Source: Allobacillus saliphilus
Lineage (GTDB): Bacteria; Bacillota; Bacilli; Bacillales; Alkalibacillaceae
Assembly (NCBI RefSeq): GCF_018138385.1
Contig: NZ_JAGSIE010000023.1
Location: 1 to 64,000 of the forward strand
Direction: 5' to 3'
DNA length: 64,000 nt
Shown here: in pieces, positions 25,878 through 34,500 of the stretch
How positions within the stretch are numbered: the stretch's first letter is position 1
How the letters are laid out: the number at the start of each line of letters is the position of its first letter
Notes under the pieces: generated by a model
Seen by the model: the letters and a program-made list of their open reading frames with translations, nothing else
What the model was told of the DNA's origin: nothing
Database searches by the model: none
Translations under genes and position numbers: made by a program

Positions 25878-26900
25878 ATGGAAGTGAATCACACCACGAA
25901 ACAATGGAAAATAGATACGCCTGAAGATCATCGCTTAAACGAAGCGGCCGATTGGCTGAAAGACGGAAAGCTCGTCGCATTCCCGACAGAAACGGTTTAT
26001 GGGCTTGGTGCAGATGCGCGGAATGATCAAGCAGTGAAAAATATTTTTGAGGCAAAAGGACGCCCAGCGGATAATCCGCTCATTGTACATGTTGGAGATG
26101 TAGAAGCCGTCAGTGAACTGGTGACAGAGGTACCGGAGCATGCAAAAAAATTAATGGAAACCTTTTGGCCGGGACCGCTCACCATCATTTTACCTGTCGG
26201 AAATCAATTAGCTAGCGATGTAACAGCGGGGCTAGACACGGTCGGCATTCGTATACCGGATCATGAAATCGGCCGGGCGTTACTGAAAGCAGCGAATATT
26301 CCTGTCGCGGCACCGAGCGCCAATCGTTCCGGACGACCAAGCCCGACTTCGGCCGCGCACGTCATCACAGATTTGAACGGTAGAATTGATGGCGTTGTTG
26401 ACGGAGGGATTACCGGAGTCGGTGTGGAATCGACCGTTATTGACTGTTCAATGGAAACTCCAATGATCTTACGGCCGGGCGGAGTGACCCGTGAACAAAT
26501 TGAAGACGTCATCGGGCCGGTTGGCGTAACCGGAAAGTTAGCAGCTAGCGAGCAACCACGATCGCCCGGTATGAAATATAAACATTACGCGCCAGATACA
26601 GCAGTTTGGCTCGTGCGTGAAGCGAGGAACATGGCGGTAATTGCTAATCAGTTGAAAGACCAAGGGAAAAAAGTAGGCTACCTTGTCAGTTTAGAACGAG
26701 CACACGAAATGAATCTAGAACAGCCATTCATTTTAGGTTCACGAGAAAACATCGACGAAATCACCCAGCAGCTCTATCAAAAATTAAGGGAAATCGATGA
26801 GCATGATTACGACGTCGTCTTAGCTGAATCTTTTTCGAAAAAAGGAATCGGTGAAGCATTAATGAATCGTTTGGAACGAGCGGCGAGCGAGATAAAATAG
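25878..26900 (+). CDS. tsaC: L-threonylcarbamoyladenylate synthase (Sua5/YwlC type)
   Basis: A 340-residue Sua5-type enzyme. The YrdC domain has KLVAFPTETVYGLGADA, KGRPADNPLIVHV, VAAPSANRSGRPSPT and VESTVIDC. The SPGMKYKHYAPD linker leads to the C-terminal Sua5 domain. It makes threonylcarbamoyl-AMP from Thr, bicarbonate and ATP for t6A37 tRNA modification. ATG 25878 has AAAGGATG upstream at good distance; ATG 25869 lies inside that site. Equivalent to B. subtilis ywlC. Confidence 0.95.
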   Translation: MEVNHTTKQWKIDTPEDHRLNEAADWLKDGKLVAFPTETVYGLGADARNDQAVKNIFEAKGRPADNPLIVHVGDVEAVSELVTEVPEHAKKLMETFWPGPLTIILPVGNQLASDVTAGLDTVGIRIPDHEIGRALLKAANIPVAAPSANRSGRPSPTSAAHVITDLNGRIDGVVDGGITGVGVESTVIDCSMETPMILRPGGVTREQIEDVIGPVGVTGKLAASEQPRSPGMKYKHYAPDTAVWLVREARNMAVIANQLKDQGKKVGYLVSLERAHEMNLEQPFILGSRENIDEITQQLYQKLREIDEHDYDVVLAESFSKKGIGEALMNRLERAASEIK

Positions 26901-26907
26901 TTGTGAG

Positions 26908-27054
26908 GCACATATATTTGGTTGGAGGGCCCATATCTATCCATAGTTGGGCCCATAAATTTTGCCTTTGGTTCCATATGTGAAAGGTTAGGTAGCATAT
27001 AATCTGTTCAAGGGAACATAAATTCCACCAAAGGGCACATATCCGTTTGCTACC
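26908..27054. repeat. 21-bp periodic array F (family 4, inverted)
   Basis: Seven units start at 26908, 26929, 26950, 26971, 26992, 27013 and 27034. Each has an NNCATATAA-like core and a GG at the junction; the reverse complement reads TATATGNNCC. It is the inverted form of the cores in arrays J and K. It fills the spacer between tsaC and mntP. Confidence 0.82.
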
Positions 27055-27194
27055 GCTACACCAGCAAAAATCAATGGAAGTCTTTTCAAGGAAAAGGCTA
27101 CAATTTACCCTAGTATCAGCCATTCAAAATTTCTTCTAAACATCAACAAACATGCATACATTGAAATAGCATGTCCGGTTGATGGGAGATGGAA

Positions 27195-27743
27195 ATGATG
27201 ATGGCTGTTTTTGATACATTCACACCCTTTGTTCTAATCGCTTTTGCGCTAGGCATGGATGCTTTTTCTGTTAGTCTTTCAATAGGTCTGATGAAGATTC
27301 GTCTGAGAATGGTTTTGTTTTTTATTTTAGTCGTGGGTTTGTTGCACATTGTGATGCCCTTAATTGGAATTACGCTCGGTGAAATCATTTCCGATCAACT
27401 CGGAGTAATTGCGAACATTATCTCCGGATGGCTACTCATTATGATCGGTGTTCAAATGATTTTGGCGACAGTTTTTGAAAAAGATATGAAAAAATACGTG
27501 AATTATTCTGGTTTGGCGGCTCTTGCGCTAACCGTGAGTTTGGATAGTTTTTCGGTTGGATTAAGTATGGGAATGGGTGGAATTTCCCAGTTTGTTGTCG
27601 TACTATTGATCGGCTTGATGAGTGTTCTATTGGCGACACTCGGGATGATTTTATCACGTAAAGGAATAAATTTATTCGGTCAGTACTCTGAAGCAATCGG
27701 TGGTTTGATTTTATTGGGGCTCGGCATTCAAATGGTTATGTAA
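27195..27743 (+). CDS. mntP: Manganese efflux pump MntP
   Basis: A membrane protein of about 182 residues with six helices and two pseudo-repeated halves. Each half carries the conserved acidic motif, GMDAFSVSLSIGLM and SLDSFSVGLSMGMG. It exports Mn2+. Position after tsaC equals ywlD of B. subtilis. The exact start is uncertain among clustered ATGs at 27189, 27195, 27198 and 27201; 27195 fits GGGAG spacing. No yybP-ykoY riboswitch was recognised; the upstream spacer is array F. Confidence 0.92.
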   Translation: MMMAVFDTFTPFVLIAFALGMDAFSVSLSIGLMKIRLRMVLFFILVVGLLHIVMPLIGITLGEIISDQLGVIANIISGWLLIMIGVQMILATVFEKDMKKYVNYSGLAALALTVSLDSFSVGLSMGMGGISQFVVVLLIGLMSVLLATLGMILSRKGINLFGQYSEAIGGLILLGLGIQMVM

Positions 27744-27869
27744 TCATTTATGCTTGGATTTGTTTAACGGATCCGAGCATTTTTTATGCTCATAATTCCA
27801 GCAAATAGCTACCGTTTTCGGGACAATGTATGGTATATTTTGAATAGACGTCAACAGGAGGGAACTGGA

Positions 27870-28304
27870 TTGAATCGAGTGTTATTCGTTTGTACAGGGA
27901 ATACGTGCCGGAGCCCAATGGCCGAGGCAATATTAAAACATAAACGTCCAGATTTGGAAGTGCAGTCTGCGGGGGTTTTTGCGGGTCACGGACAAGCAGC
28001 CAATCCAAAAGCGATTGAGGCACTACAAGAAAAAGGAATCGACTTTAATCATGCCTCTCAACCGCTTACGAAGGATTTAATCAATTGGGCAGATTTAGTT
28101 TTAACAATGACAGAAGATCATAAAGTCATGTTGATGAGCGATTATCCAAGTGACCGGGATAAAATTTTCACTTTAATAGAATATGTTCAGCCAGTTCATG
28201 AAGAAAATACAAATATCAGTATTTCTGACCCGATTGGGTTATCGATTGATACGTATATTGAAACATTGAATGAGATTGAAAAACACATCGATCGAATGGA
28301 ATAG
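27870..28304 (+). CDS. ywlE: Low-molecular-weight protein arginine phosphatase
   Basis: A 144-residue enzyme beginning MNRVLFVCTGNTCRSPMAEA, the LMW-phosphatase P-loop C-x5-R-S (Cys8 to Arg14), with Thr12 at the position that gives YwlE its phospho-arginine preference. A downstream SDPIG holds the general acid Asp. It removes McsB-made arginine phosphates. The start is TTG 27870 after AACAGGAGGG; earlier in-frame codons lack a ribosome site. Its neighbours mntP and rpiB are as in B. subtilis. Confidence 0.93.
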   Translation: MNRVLFVCTGNTCRSPMAEAILKHKRPDLEVQSAGVFAGHGQAANPKAIEALQEKGIDFNHASQPLTKDLINWADLVLTMTEDHKVMLMSDYPSDRDKIFTLIEYVQPVHEENTNISISDPIGLSIDTYIETLNEIEKHIDRME

Positions 28305-28325
28305 ACTTTGAAGGAGGACTTCACA

Positions 28326-28766
28326 ATGAAGGTCATCTTAGCATCAGATCATGGCGGAAAAAATTTACGCCAAGAAGTTTCAAATTTACTTGAGGAACTA
28401 GGTATCGAATTTGAAGATATCGGATGTGACTGTGAAGGGTCAGTTGATTACCCTGACTACGGCATCCCAGCGGCCGAACGTGTTGCGAAAGGCGAGTTCG
28501 ACTATGGAATTGTTATTTGCGGAACGGGAATCGGTATGAGCATTTCCGCCAACAAAGTGAAGGGAGTCCGTTGCGCGTTAGTACATGATGTATTCAGCGC
28601 GAAAGCAACCCGCCAGCACAACAATGCAAACATGCTAGCTATGGGAGAGCGTGTTATTGGACCAGGACTAGCTATTGAAATAGTTAAGGCATTTTTGGAA
28701 ACAGAATTTGACGGCGGTCGGCACGAAAACCGAGTCAATAAAATTAAACAATTTGAAGAACAATAA
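28326..28766 (+). CDS. rpiB: Ribose-5-phosphate isomerase B
   Basis: A 146-residue RpiB with ASDHGG at the N-terminus and the catalytic Cys65 in VICGTGIGMSISANK. It interconverts ribose-5-phosphate and ribulose-5-phosphate. AAGGAGG precedes ATG 28326, only 21 bp after ywlE, so the two are co-transcribed. A terminator follows. Confidence 0.95.
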   Translation: MKVILASDHGGKNLRQEVSNLLEELGIEFEDIGCDCEGSVDYPDYGIPAAERVAKGEFDYGIVICGTGIGMSISANKVKGVRCALVHDVFSAKATRQHNNANMLAMGERVIGPGLAIEIVKAFLETEFDGGRHENRVNKIKQFEEQ

Positions 28767-28771
28767 AAGCT

Positions 28772-28803
28772 ACTGGTCGTCTGAAAAAGGCGGCCAGTTT
28801 TTA
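28772..28803. terminator. Terminator between rpiB and the convergent membrane-protein gene
   Basis: ACTGGTCGTC pairs with GCGGCCAGT (one G-U pair) around an A-rich loop, and is followed by TTTTTAA. It may serve both strands. Confidence 0.75.
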
Positions 28804-28805
28804 AT

Positions 28806-29315
28806 TTAATGAGAAGGTTTTTCTGGTTTCTGTTTGAAATCGTATAGTAACTCAATGACCAAAAGGACGAGAGCACTTCCTGTAGCAATTAGTAAAGCTT
28901 GTTCGTAGCTCAATCCAACTAAAGAGGCAATGAGTCCGAAGACGAGGATTCGGACGAGCGCAAGTAGAATTTGTTGAAATAATTTGATGCTAACAAAGAA
29001 GTTAATGATTGTATCAAAAACGGTTTCGATCGTAAACAAATAAATAAAATAGCAAACCGTTAATACGATTAATTTTGACGACGATACATCGATTGATAAC
29101 ACGATATTTGCAACATTTAATGCACCTAATAACACGAGCGATAAGCCACCGAAAATGGCAGTGATGAGTAAGGCCAGGAGAGTAGAGACGAAACTGACCA
29201 GCCACATACTGGCTTTCTCATCTGTAGCTTCTTTCCGCTCACCTTTAAATACCATAGGAAAAATCAAACTGATGGAAATAATGAAGATAAAAATTAAAAG
29301 CACAACCAACCCCAT
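28806..29315 (-). CDS. Uncharacterised integral membrane protein
   Basis: A protein of about 169 residues with some five hydrophobic helices (starting MGLVVLLIFIFIISISLIFPMVF) and a short charged C-terminus. No family motif was recognised. The frame continues seven codons upstream to a TTG; the ATG at 29315 is preferred because AGGATG precedes it, but the choice is weak. It is convergent with rpiB and divergent from ywlG. Confidence 0.6.
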   Translation of the reverse strand: MGLVVLLIFIFIISISLIFPMVFKGERKEATDEKASMWLVSFVSTLLALLITAIFGGLSLVLLGALNVANIVLSIDVSSSKLIVLTVCYFIYLFTIETVFDTIINFFVSIKLFQQILLALVRILVFGLIASLVGLSYEQALLIATGSALVLLVIELLYDFKQKPEKPSH

Positions 29316-29447
29316 TTTTATACACATCCTAATCAACGACTTAAATAACTAGCTTATCATAAAAAATACAAACAATTTCAAGTCCAAAAATGACTGAAAA
29401 TTTGTTACACTAGTATATGGATGACTTCGATACTAGGAGGAATCAAA

Positions 29448-29996
29448 ATGACGACCATCGAATCAGTGAAACAAGACCTTCAAACTATGATGGAAGAATG
29501 GAAGAATCAAGATTTCATTCGAGAGGAAGGCCTGTTCTTAATAGGCTGTTCAACGAGCGAAGTTATCGGCGAACAAATCGGAACAGCAGGCAGTGAGGAA
29601 GTTGCCGCAGCGATCTACGAAGCGATGAACAAATTTCAACAAGAAACGGGTGTTTCTCTAGCCTTTCAGTGCTGTGAACATTTGAACCGAGCGATTGTGC
29701 TGGAACGAAAAGTGCAACAGCGCTTACAAATTCCGGAGGTGAATGCGATACCTCAACCACAAGCTGGAGGTTCGATGGCGAGCCATGCTTATCAACAGAT
29801 GGACGATCCCGTGTTAGTGGAAAATGTCCAAGCTGATTACGGTATGGATATCGGTGACACGTTGATTGGAATGCATTTGAAACCAGTCGTTGTACCACTT
29901 CGGCTAAAAACGAAGCAACTCGGCAATGCACACGTCACCCATGCATTCACTCGACCAAAACTGATTGGTGGAGAACGTGCGGTTTATCGAAAATAA
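29448..29996 (+). CDS. ywlG: DUF436/TIGR01440 family protein YwlG
   Basis: A 182-residue protein of the conserved YwlG family (LFLIGCSTSEVIGEQIGTAGSEEVA..., CCEHLNRAIVLER, TLIGMHLKPVVVPLR). The family is universal in Bacilli and its function is unknown. It stands between rpiB and glyA as in B. subtilis. CTAGGAGG precedes ATG 29448; the upstream in-frame extension lacks a site. Confidence 0.93.
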   Translation: MTTIESVKQDLQTMMEEWKNQDFIREEGLFLIGCSTSEVIGEQIGTAGSEEVAAAIYEAMNKFQQETGVSLAFQCCEHLNRAIVLERKVQQRLQIPEVNAIPQPQAGGSMASHAYQQMDDPVLVENVQADYGMDIGDTLIGMHLKPVVVPLRLKTKQLGNAHVTHAFTRPKLIGGERAVYRK

Positions 29997-30043
29997 GATT
30001 ATTAGCCAATTGATTGGCGTTCATTAAATAAGGAGGGGTTTAC

Positions 30044-31291
30044 ATGAGTCACTTAAAAAACAAATTAAACGAAATCGATCCAGAAATGCTTGAAGCAATT
30101 AATAAAGAGAAAGGCCGCCAGCACGATAAAATTGAGCTGATTGCATCAGAAAACTTTGTCTCTGAAGCGGTAATGGAAGCAGCAGGCTCTGTATTGACCA
30201 ACAAATATGCAGAAGGCTATCCTGGCCGTCGTTATTACGGTGGTTGTGAATATGTCGATATCGCTGAAAACTTAGCACGTGACCGGGCGAAAGAACTGTT
30301 CGGTGCGGATCACGCAAACGTGCAACCACACTCTGGTGCCCAAGCGAATATGGCCGTTTATTTCTCTGTATTGAAGCCAGGAGACACGATTCTTGGCATG
30401 AACTTGAATCATGGAGGCCACTTGACTCATGGAAGCCCGGTGAATTTCAGTGGAAAACTTTATAACGTTGTCGATTACGGTGTCAATGAGGACGATGAGC
30501 TCATTAACTATGAAGCATTGCGTGAGCGTGCGCGCGAAGTAAAACCAGCAATGATCGTTGCAGGCGCTTCAGCTTACCCACGTGTCATTGATTTTGAGAA
30601 ATTCCGTGAGATTGCGGATGAAGTCGGTGCCTACTTACTGGTCGACATGGCGCACATCGCAGGGCTCGTTGCAGCTGGTTTGCATCCAAACCCAGTACCA
30701 CATGCACATTTCGTAACAACGACGACTCACAAAACACTACGTGGGCCCCGTGGCGGTATGATTCTTTGTAAAGAAGAATTCGCGAAAAAAATCGATAGTA
30801 ACGTATTCCCAGGGATGCAAGGTGGTCCATTAATGCATGTAATCGCTGCAAAGGGCGTTGCATTTAAAGAAGCATTGCAGCCAGAATTTAAAGAGTATGC
30901 AGCCGAAATTATCGACAACGCCAAGCGACTTGGCGAAGCACTCGTCAAAGAAGGCATTCGTCTCGTTTCAGGCGGAACGGACAACCACTTACTATTATTA
31001 GATTTACGTCCACTCGGCTTAACTGGAAAAGTAGCCGAAAAAGCGTTGGATGATGTCGGTATTACAACGAACAAAAATACGATTCCTTTCGATCCAGAAA
31101 GTCCATTTGTGACTAGCGGCATCCGTATCGGAACAGCAGCCGTCACGACAAGAGGCTTCGGAATTGAAGAGATGGATGAAATTGCAGCTATCATGAAACT
31201 GACATTGGACAATCTTGGTAACGAGGATAAACTAGAAGAAGCGACACGACGCGTCAAAGCGTTGACAGATCGCTTCCCAATGTATGAATAA
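30044..31291 (+). CDS. glyA: Serine hydroxymethyltransferase
   Basis: A 415-residue PLP enzyme converting serine and tetrahydrofolate to glycine and methylene-THF. The PLP lysine is Lys230 in [14 protein letters not shown], and the N-terminal [14 protein letters not shown] and [11 protein letters not shown] motifs are intact. AAGGAGGGG precedes ATG 30044. A perfect terminator follows. Confidence 0.97.
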   Translation: MSHLKNKLNEIDPEMLEAINKEKGRQHDKIELIASENFVSEAVMEAAGSVLTNKYAEGYPGRRYYGGCEYVDIAENLARDRAKELFGADHANVQPHSGAQANMAVYFSVLKPGDTILGMNLNHGGHLTHGSPVNFSGKLYNVVDYGVNEDDELINYEALRERAREVKPAMIVAGASAYPRVIDFEKFREIADEVGAYLLVDMAHIAGLVAAGLHPNPVPHAHFVTTTTHKTLRGPRGGMILCKEEFAKKIDSNVFPGMQGGPLMHVIAAKGVAFKEALQPEFKEYAAEIIDNAKRLGEALVKEGIRLVSGGTDNHLLLLDLRPLGLTGKVAEKALDDVGITTNKNTIPFDPESPFVTSGIRIGTAAVTTRGFGIEEMDEIAAIMKLTLDNLGNEDKLEEATRRVKALTDRFPMYE

Positions 31292-31296
31292 AAAAG

Positions 31297-31325
31297 AAAA
31301 GCAGCGGTGATCCCGCTGCTTTTTT
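31297..31325 (+). terminator. glyA terminator
   Basis: AGCAGCGG and CCGCTGCT form a perfect stem around TGATC, flanked by an A run upstream and a T run downstream. Array G starts 16 bp later. Confidence 0.92.
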
Positions 31326-31340
31326 AGTTCATTTTGAGGA

Positions 31341-31634
31341 GCCGTCGAAAAAAGCGATCGAGCCGCCGAAAAACTTTGTGAAGCCGTCGGAAAATCGCGA
31401 GCAGCCGTCGAATTCAGTGCTGAACCCGTCGAAAAACCGCGTGTAGCCGTCGAAACCCGAGGTGAACACGTCGAAAAAACGTGCAAACCCGCCAATAAAA
31501 CGTTCGAAGGCGCCGATAAAGCTCGAGAACCCGCCAATAAAACGTTCAAAGCCGCCAATAAAGTTCGAGAATCCGCCAATAAAATGCAAAAACTCGCCGA
31601 TAACAAGCCTAAATCTGCCAAAAAACACAAACAC
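31341..31634. repeat. 21-bp periodic array G (family 2, inverted), two subtypes
   Basis: Fourteen units of 21 bp. The first seven carry GCCGTCGAAAAA, and those from about 31488 carry CCGCCAATAAAACGTTC. The change is gradual within one phase. The reverse complement (TATTGGCGGGTTTGAACG) matches the array H core at about 15 of 21 positions. The array makes 70-150-codon spurious frames on both strands (for example FIGGFERFIGGF repeats). It lies after the glyA terminator and before murB. Confidence 0.9.
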
Positions 31635-31844
31635 TCACCGAATCCAACGCACCACCAAACCCAAAATATAACCCACATTCATATTTTCGCTACAAAATGC
31701 TAAACTAACAGGACAACATGTTTCTTTCAATTTTGTTACAAATCACTCATCCACGCGGTTTCATGGTAGAATAAATAGGGTTTAACAAATACTGAATAGG
31801 TGAATAAACTACAATAGAAACATACGTGAAGAGTCAGGAGAGAA

Positions 31845-32777
31845 ATGACAGTGGTAACAATCAATGATGCGTTTATCCGTGATTTATCTGAAATCGTAAA
31901 AACGGAGAATATAAAAGTGAATGAGCCGCTCAATGCTCATACGTATACCCAAATGGGTGGAAATGCCGACGTATTCGTTACGGCAAGTCGTTATGAGGAA
32001 GTAGAGCAAGTCGTTCGTTTTGCGAATGAACATAATGTTCCGTTTACGTTAATCGGAAATGGTTCGAACATGATCATCAAAGATGGCGGGATCCGCGGTA
32101 TTGTGTTGAGTTTGAAAAGACTAGATGACATCCAAGTAGAAGGCACGCGTTTAGTCGCCCAAAGTGGTGCTCGTATTATCGATGCTTCCAGAGAAGCGCT
32201 CAGCCACTCACTAAGTGGTCTTGAATTTGCTTGTGGTATTCCCGGAACGGTAGGCGGTGCGCTCTTTATGAACGCAGGTGCTTATGGCGGAGAAATTAAA
32301 GATGTCCTGACAGAAGCAGTCGTCGTCGACCGGGAAGGAAATTTAAAAACACTCGCAGCGGAAGACTTGGACCTTTCCTACCGCACGAGTAATATTCCGG
32401 ATAATGGCTATATCGTCATGGAAGCTCGCTTTGATTTGAAAGAAGGTAGTTACGATGACATTAAAGCGGTCATGGACGATCTCACGTTTAAGCGTGAATC
32501 GAAGCAACCACTTGAGTACCCGTCATGCGGCAGTGTATTCAAAAGACCACCAGGCTACTTTGCCGGAAAATTGATTCAAGACAGTGATCTACAAGGTAAA
32601 GGAATCGGTGGGGCAGAAGTGTCGAAAAAACATGCTGGCTTTATCATTAATAAAGATCATGCAACAGCGACGGAGTACATTGATGTCATTCATATGGTGC
32701 AACGTACAGTGAAAGATAAATTCGGCGTAGAACTAGAGCGCGAAGTGAAAATCATTGGGGAAGACCCTGAATCATAA
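31845..32777 (+). CDS. murB: UDP-N-acetylenolpyruvoylglucosamine reductase
   Basis: A 310-residue FAD enzyme reducing the MurA product to UDP-MurNAc. The FAD-binding PFTLIGNGSNMIIKDGGIRG, GLEFACGIPGTVGGALFMNAGAYGGEI, and the catalytic Ser in YPSCGSVFKRP are present; the C-terminal Glu is in ELEREVKIIG. It lies away from the division/wall cluster where B. subtilis keeps murB, so it may be a second copy. GGAGA lies close to ATG 31845; a GTG two codons later is also possible. Confidence 0.93.
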   Translation: MTVVTINDAFIRDLSEIVKTENIKVNEPLNAHTYTQMGGNADVFVTASRYEEVEQVVRFANEHNVPFTLIGNGSNMIIKDGGIRGIVLSLKRLDDIQVEGTRLVAQSGARIIDASREALSHSLSGLEFACGIPGTVGGALFMNAGAYGGEIKDVLTEAVVVDREGNLKTLAAEDLDLSYRTSNIPDNGYIVMEARFDLKEGSYDDIKAVMDDLTFKRESKQPLEYPSCGSVFKRPPGYFAGKLIQDSDLQGKGIGGAEVSKKHAGFIINKDHATATEYIDVIHMVQRTVKDKFGVELEREVKIIGEDPES

Positions 32778-32784
32778 TACAACG

Positions 32785-32822
32785 AGAGAGCTTGAACTAA
32801 ACGAGTAGTTCGGGCTCTTTCT
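32785..32822 (+). terminator. murB terminator
   Basis: AGAGCTTGAACT pairs with AGTTCGGGCTCT (G-U tolerant) around an 8-base loop, with a following TTTCTCT. Confidence 0.75.
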
Positions 32823-32934
32823 CTATATAATCACCAGGACAAGCTATGCATACACAGCAATTAAACAACAACAATTTGTGAGAAATTTCGCATTTTGTTT
32901 AATTTGTCGATGCATGTTGAAATATGGTCAATAG

Positions 32935-33609
<675 letters not shown>

Positions 33610-33620
33610 TAGATGGTGCG

Positions 33621-33652
33621 GCTGATCTCTATTTCAGGGATCGGCTTTTTTT
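33621..33652 (+). terminator. upp terminator
   Basis: GCTGATCTCT pairs with AGGGATCGGC (G-U pairs included) around ATTTC, followed by seven T. Confidence 0.8.
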
Positions 33653-33706
33653 ATGATATGTACCTGTGTCATAATAAGATTAATGTACGAATGATGAGTT
33701 GGAAGG

Positions 33707-34435
33707 ATGTATGTTATTGTGGGATATTTAATCAGTCTGTTTGTAGCAGGAATGATTGGACTTTCATTAAGATTTATCATCTTAGACAATTTTGAACTTT
33801 ACCAACTCGCAATCTTGCTGGTGTTTCCGGTGGTTGCGGTGCTCCTTTACTTTTTTCTGCGAAATCAAACGAGAAGAGACCAAGCATTTCAACCGTTCAA
33901 CAGTGAAGGGAAATGGATGTTCCGGCTAGGAAATGCGATTACGCCAAATTGGAAACCAATTTATGCACATCAACAATGCAAAGGAAATTTCCGCAGAATT
34001 TACAGATCTCCTTGGAAAATGTTTATTGCCGATATCATGCGCTCCACCGGTCGTTGGTATTTAAACCTAGAAGCAAAGATGGAGAATGGGGACCATTTCG
34101 CTTTCGTCAATCAAGAGGAAAATAAGCTTTGGGGAAATGATCAATGGATTCTTCAAAAAAACGGGGAAGCAATTGGTCGCGTACAAACAGATCTTTCTAT
34201 GAAAAATGCTAGTAAATTAAAGGGTCTGATTGAAGCAATCATAGAAGGAAAGCAATATAAATTTCAAACATATGGCGTGAGTAATACTGTGGAGTTATAT
34301 GCAGATGACAGGTTAATCGGTAGGGGTTGCAGAGAAAAAGGTTATCAATTTACTTATCAGCCAACTGTTGAAGAAGCAGATCACGTTTATCTCATGTTGA
34401 CCTTCATCTTAGTTACGTTTTATTTTCATACATAA
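33707..34435 (+). CDS. Membrane protein with a possible tubby/LURP-one-like domain
   Basis: A 242-residue protein with two N-terminal helices (IVGYLISLFVAGMIGLSLRFII and LAILLVFPVVAVLLYFF), a beta-rich soluble region (about 65-220, e.g. WYLNLEAKMENGDHFAFVNQEENKLWGNDQWILQKNGEAIGRVQTDLS), and a final hydrophobic end. The strand pattern suggests a phospholipid scramblase/tubby-like fold, but this is only an impression. The start is doubtful: GGAAGG abuts ATG 33707. Not recognised otherwise. Confidence 0.55.
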   Translation: MYVIVGYLISLFVAGMIGLSLRFIILDNFELYQLAILLVFPVVAVLLYFFLRNQTRRDQAFQPFNSEGKWMFRLGNAITPNWKPIYAHQQCKGNFRRIYRSPWKMFIADIMRSTGRWYLNLEAKMENGDHFAFVNQEENKLWGNDQWILQKNGEAIGRVQTDLSMKNASKLKGLIEAIIEGKQYKFQTYGVSNTVELYADDRLIGRGCREKGYQFTYQPTVEEADHVYLMLTFILVTFYFHT

Positions 34436-34500
34436 GAATTTTTCTCATGTTTTTCCATTCATTGCACAAACTAACCTTCGAGCGAAACGGAGGTGAGTTG

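Noticed and set aside
26908-27123. Riboswitch or Mn-sensing leader before mntP
   Set aside because: The whole spacer is occupied by array F; no yybP-ykoY-type pairing was found.
31329-31678. Minus-strand frames of 101 and 148 codons with FIGGFERFIGGF-type repeats
   Set aside because: By-product of array G. No ribosome site, no start context, and the product changes abruptly where the array core changes.
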